Positions 62,403 through 64,000 of a stretch of DNA of 64,000 bases are shown here, one piece after another (positions within the stretch are counted from its first letter, which is position 1; each line of letters starts with the position of its first letter). The stretch comes from 34-65-8 sp963529855 (GTDB lineage Bacteria; Pseudomonadota; Alphaproteobacteria; Sphingomonadales; Sphingomonadaceae). The DNA lies in assembly GCA_963529855.1 (NCBI GenBank), contig CAURZK010000002.1, forward strand, positions 248,001 to 312,000, written 5' to 3'. The notes beneath the pieces were generated by a model. It ran no database searches, had not been told where the DNA came from, and saw only the letters and a list, made by a program, of their open reading frames with translations. The translations under genes were made by a program, and so were the position numbers.

Positions 62403-63691
62403 TCCGCCGCCTCCGCAAAACTTGCTTCCCGTTCCGCGATGCGCCGTTCCAGCTCCGGGCGGAAATGGCGGATCAGACCCTGGATCGGCCACGCAGCTGC
62501 GTCGCCCAGCGCGCAGATCGTGTGGCCTTCAACCTGCTTGGTGACCTGCTGGAGCATGTCGATTTCCTCGATCCCCGCATCGCCAGTGCGCAGGCGCTCC
62601 ATCATCCGCCACATCCAGCCCGTACCTTCGCGGCAGGGCGTGCATTGGCCGCAGCTCTCGTGCTTGTAGAAATAGCTGAGGCGCGAAATCGCGCGGACGA
62701 TGTCGGTCGACTTGTCCATCACGATCACGGCCGCCGTGCCTAGGCCCGAGCCCACATCGCGCAGCCCGTCGAAATCCATCGGGCAGTCCATGATCTGCTC
62801 GGCCGGGACCAGCGGCACCGACGATCCGCCGGGGATTACGGCCAGCAGGTTGTCCCACCCGCCGGTGATACCGCCGCAATGCTTCTCGATCAGCTCGCGG
62901 AAGGGGATGCTCATCGCTTCCTCGACCACGCAGGGCTTTTCAACGTGCCCGCTGATCTGGAACAGCTTGGTGCCCTTGTTGTTCTCGCGACCAAAGCCGC
63001 TGAACCACGATGCACCCCGCCGTAGGATCGTGGGGACGACCGCAATGCTTTCGACGTTGTTGACCGTGGTCGGGCAGCCATAAAGGCCCGCGCCGGCCGG
63101 GAACGGCGGCTTGAGGCGCGGCTGGCCTTTCTTGCCCTCCAGGCTCTCGATCATCGCGGTTTCCTCGCCGCAGATATAGGCGCCCGCACCGCGGTGCATG
63201 AACACGTCGAAGTCGTAGCCGCTCCTGGCTGCGTTCTTGCCGATCAGTCCCGCCGCATAGGCTTCGTCGATCGCGGCCTGAAGCGTCTCGGCCTCGCGGA
63301 TATATTCGCCGCGAATGTAGATGTAGGCGGCGCGCGCGCGCATCGCGAAGCCCGCAACCAGTGCGCCTTCGATCAGCTTATGCGGGTCGTGGCGAATGAT
63401 CTCGCGGTCCTTGCACGAACCGGGTTCGGATTCGTCGGCATTGATGACCAGGAAGCTCGGCCGCCCGTCGCGCGATTCCTTGGGCATGAACGACCACTTG
63501 AGCCCGGTCGGGAACCCCGCCCCGCCACGCCCGCGCAAGCCGCTGGCCTTCACCTCTTCGATGATCGCGTCCTGCCCGCGCGCGATCAGCGCCTTGGTAT
63601 CATCCCAGTCGCCGCGCGCCTCAGCGGCTTTCAGGCGCCAGTCCTGATAGCCGTAAAGGTTGGTAAAAATGCGGTCCTTGTCGGCCAGCAT
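62399..63691 (-). CDS. nuoF: NADH-quinone oxidoreductase subunit F
   Basis: The 430-residue subunit binds NADH, FMN and cluster N3. Blocks are LRGRGGAGFPTGLKWSFM, INADESEPGSCKDRE, GAGAYICGEETAMIESLEGK (FMN) and ESCGQCTPCREGTGWMWRM (N3 Cys ligands). ATG 63691 overlaps the stop of the small upstream gene by one base; a longer frame to 63964 is not conserved. Confidence 0.97.
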   Translation of the reverse strand: MLADKDRIFTNLYGYQDWRLKAAEARGDWDDTKALIARGQDAIIEEVKASGLRGRGGAGFPTGLKWSFMPKESRDGRPSFLVINADESEPGSCKDREIIRHDPHKLIEGALVAGFAMRARAAYIYIRGEYIREAETLQAAIDEAYAAGLIGKNAARSGYDFDVFMHRGAGAYICGEETAMIESLEGKKGQPRLKPPFPAGAGLYGCPTTVNNVESIAVVPTILRRGASWFSGFGRENNKGTKLFQISGHVEKPCVVEEAMSIPFRELIEKHCGGITGGWDNLLAVIPGGSSVPLVPAEQIMDCPMDFDGLRDVGSGLGTAAVIVMDKSTDIVRAISRLSYFYKHESCGQCTPCREGTGWMWRMMERLRTGDAGIEEIDMLQQVTKQVEGHTICALGDAAAWPIQGLIRHFRPELERRIAEREASFAEAAE

Positions 63692-63831
63692 CAGAACAGC
63701 ACTCCCTGCGTGGCGATATAGATCGCGGCGAGCACAAGTGCCGCAATCGCTGCCAGCTTCACCACGCCCGAAATCGCCTTGTAGGCGATGAAGGCGAGGA
63801 TCAGCGCAATGACGATGGGGGCGTATTCCAT
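63691..63831 (-). CDS. 46-residue single-pass membrane protein between nuoE and nuoF
   Basis: ATG 63831 to TGA 63691 encodes 46 residues, essentially two short hydrophobic stretches (IVIALILAFIAYKAI and LAAIAALVLAAIYIATQ) with one Lys between. The start lies within the nuoE stop and the stop within the nuoF start (TGATG on both sides), so it is fully coupled. I do not know a family. It may be a complex I accessory or assembly peptide. Confidence 0.7.
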   Translation of the reverse strand: MEYAPIVIALILAFIAYKAISGVVKLAAIAALVLAAIYIATQGVLF

Positions 63832-64000
63832 CACCATTCGCCCCGGTAATCGTGGTTGGCGTCGACCATTTCGCGCAGAGTGGTCGGCCCGCCAACCGGC
63901 TCGACGGTGTGGCGACCCGGCTCCTGCGTGCCCGGCCTGGGCGTCTGGCCTGCCGCCAGCGCATCCAGCACTGCGTCGAGGCGCTCAGGCGTCAGGTCTT
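63831..64000 (-). CDS. nuoE: NADH-quinone oxidoreductase subunit E, C-terminal end only
   Basis: The frame enters from the right edge and ends with TGA at 63831. About 56 residues are visible: DLTPERLDAVLDALAAGQ, a Pro/Gly-rich part and the ending GPTTLREMVDANHDYRGEW, matching the alphaproteobacterial NuoE tail. The cluster N1a cysteines lie outside the window. Confidence 0.85.
   Translation of the reverse strand, partial: DLTPERLDAVLDALAAGQTPRPGTQEPGRHTVEPVGGPTTLREMVDANHDYRGEW

Overview
Organism. The window is high-GC, densely coded chromosomal DNA of an alphaproteobacterium, most likely order Sphingomonadales and probably family Erythrobacteraceae. The grounds are: an E1-beta subunit with a fused lipoyl domain; a GTTC-N7-GTTC SOS box in front of lexA; a ROSE-type RNA thermometer in front of an hsp20 gene; possible CtrA-type TTAACCAT motifs; the gene order trpG-trpD-trpC-x-moaC-moeA-lexA-comEC-gltX-gltA; and the sphingomonad flavour of the GyrA and NuoI proteins. 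The family-level assignment is an inference. No insertion sequence, prophage, CRISPR array or rRNA was seen. There is one tRNA gene. Layout. 1-7.3 kb: the end of a secreted helical-repeat protein, gyrA, a YhhN-family membrane protein, trmFO, an EF-hand protein and a shortened squalene/phytoene-synthase-like protein. 7.4-13.9 kb: two tandem copies of a three-gene cassette (von Willebrand A/TadG-like protein, TadE-like pseudopilin, second TadE-like protein) with no secretion ATPase or secretin beside it. 13.9-16.8 kb: pdhB, pdhA and ftsB. 16.9-20.8 kb: an acyl-CoA dehydrogenase, the tyrosine-catabolic hppD with a coupled VOC protein, and an MscS channel. 20.8-23.2 kb: tRNA-Arg(CCT), a DUF1178 protein, a nitrilase-family amidase, glutaredoxin, and a heat-shock unit (sigma-32 promoter, ROSE element, hsp20, terminator). 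23.2-26.5 kb: a structured, AT-rich gap, then pyrG, secG and tpiA. 26.6-37.1 kb: ppiD and trpE, two unrelated genes inserted between trpE and trpG, then trpG, trpD, trpC, a small membrane protein, moaC, moeA and lexA. 37.1-42.1 kb: comEC, gltX and gltA. 42.1-48.7 kb: an accessory-looking locus with a histidine kinase that lacks its phosphorylatable histidine, an Hpt-like protein that also lacks it, two unfamiliar proteins, and a divergent 872-residue protein with two N-terminal membrane helices and a long coiled coil, resembling the Caulobacter polarity factor TipN. 48.7-52.1 kb: a DUF1467 protein, RNase J, coaX and birA. 52.1-64.0 kb: the distal part of the complex I operon from nuoE (cut by the window edge) to nuoN, interrupted by two extra small genes. 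How the genes fit together. Most of the window is housekeeping: DNA topology, tRNA modification and charging, pyruvate to citrate entry into the TCA cycle, NADH oxidation, tryptophan and molybdopterin synthesis, and SOS control. The least explained parts are the duplicated vWA/TadE cassette (7.4-13.9 kb) and the 42.1-48.7 kb locus, which may be a cell-polarity module built from non-catalytic phosphorelay domains. One base-level anomaly is a serine in place of a cluster-binding cysteine in NuoI.
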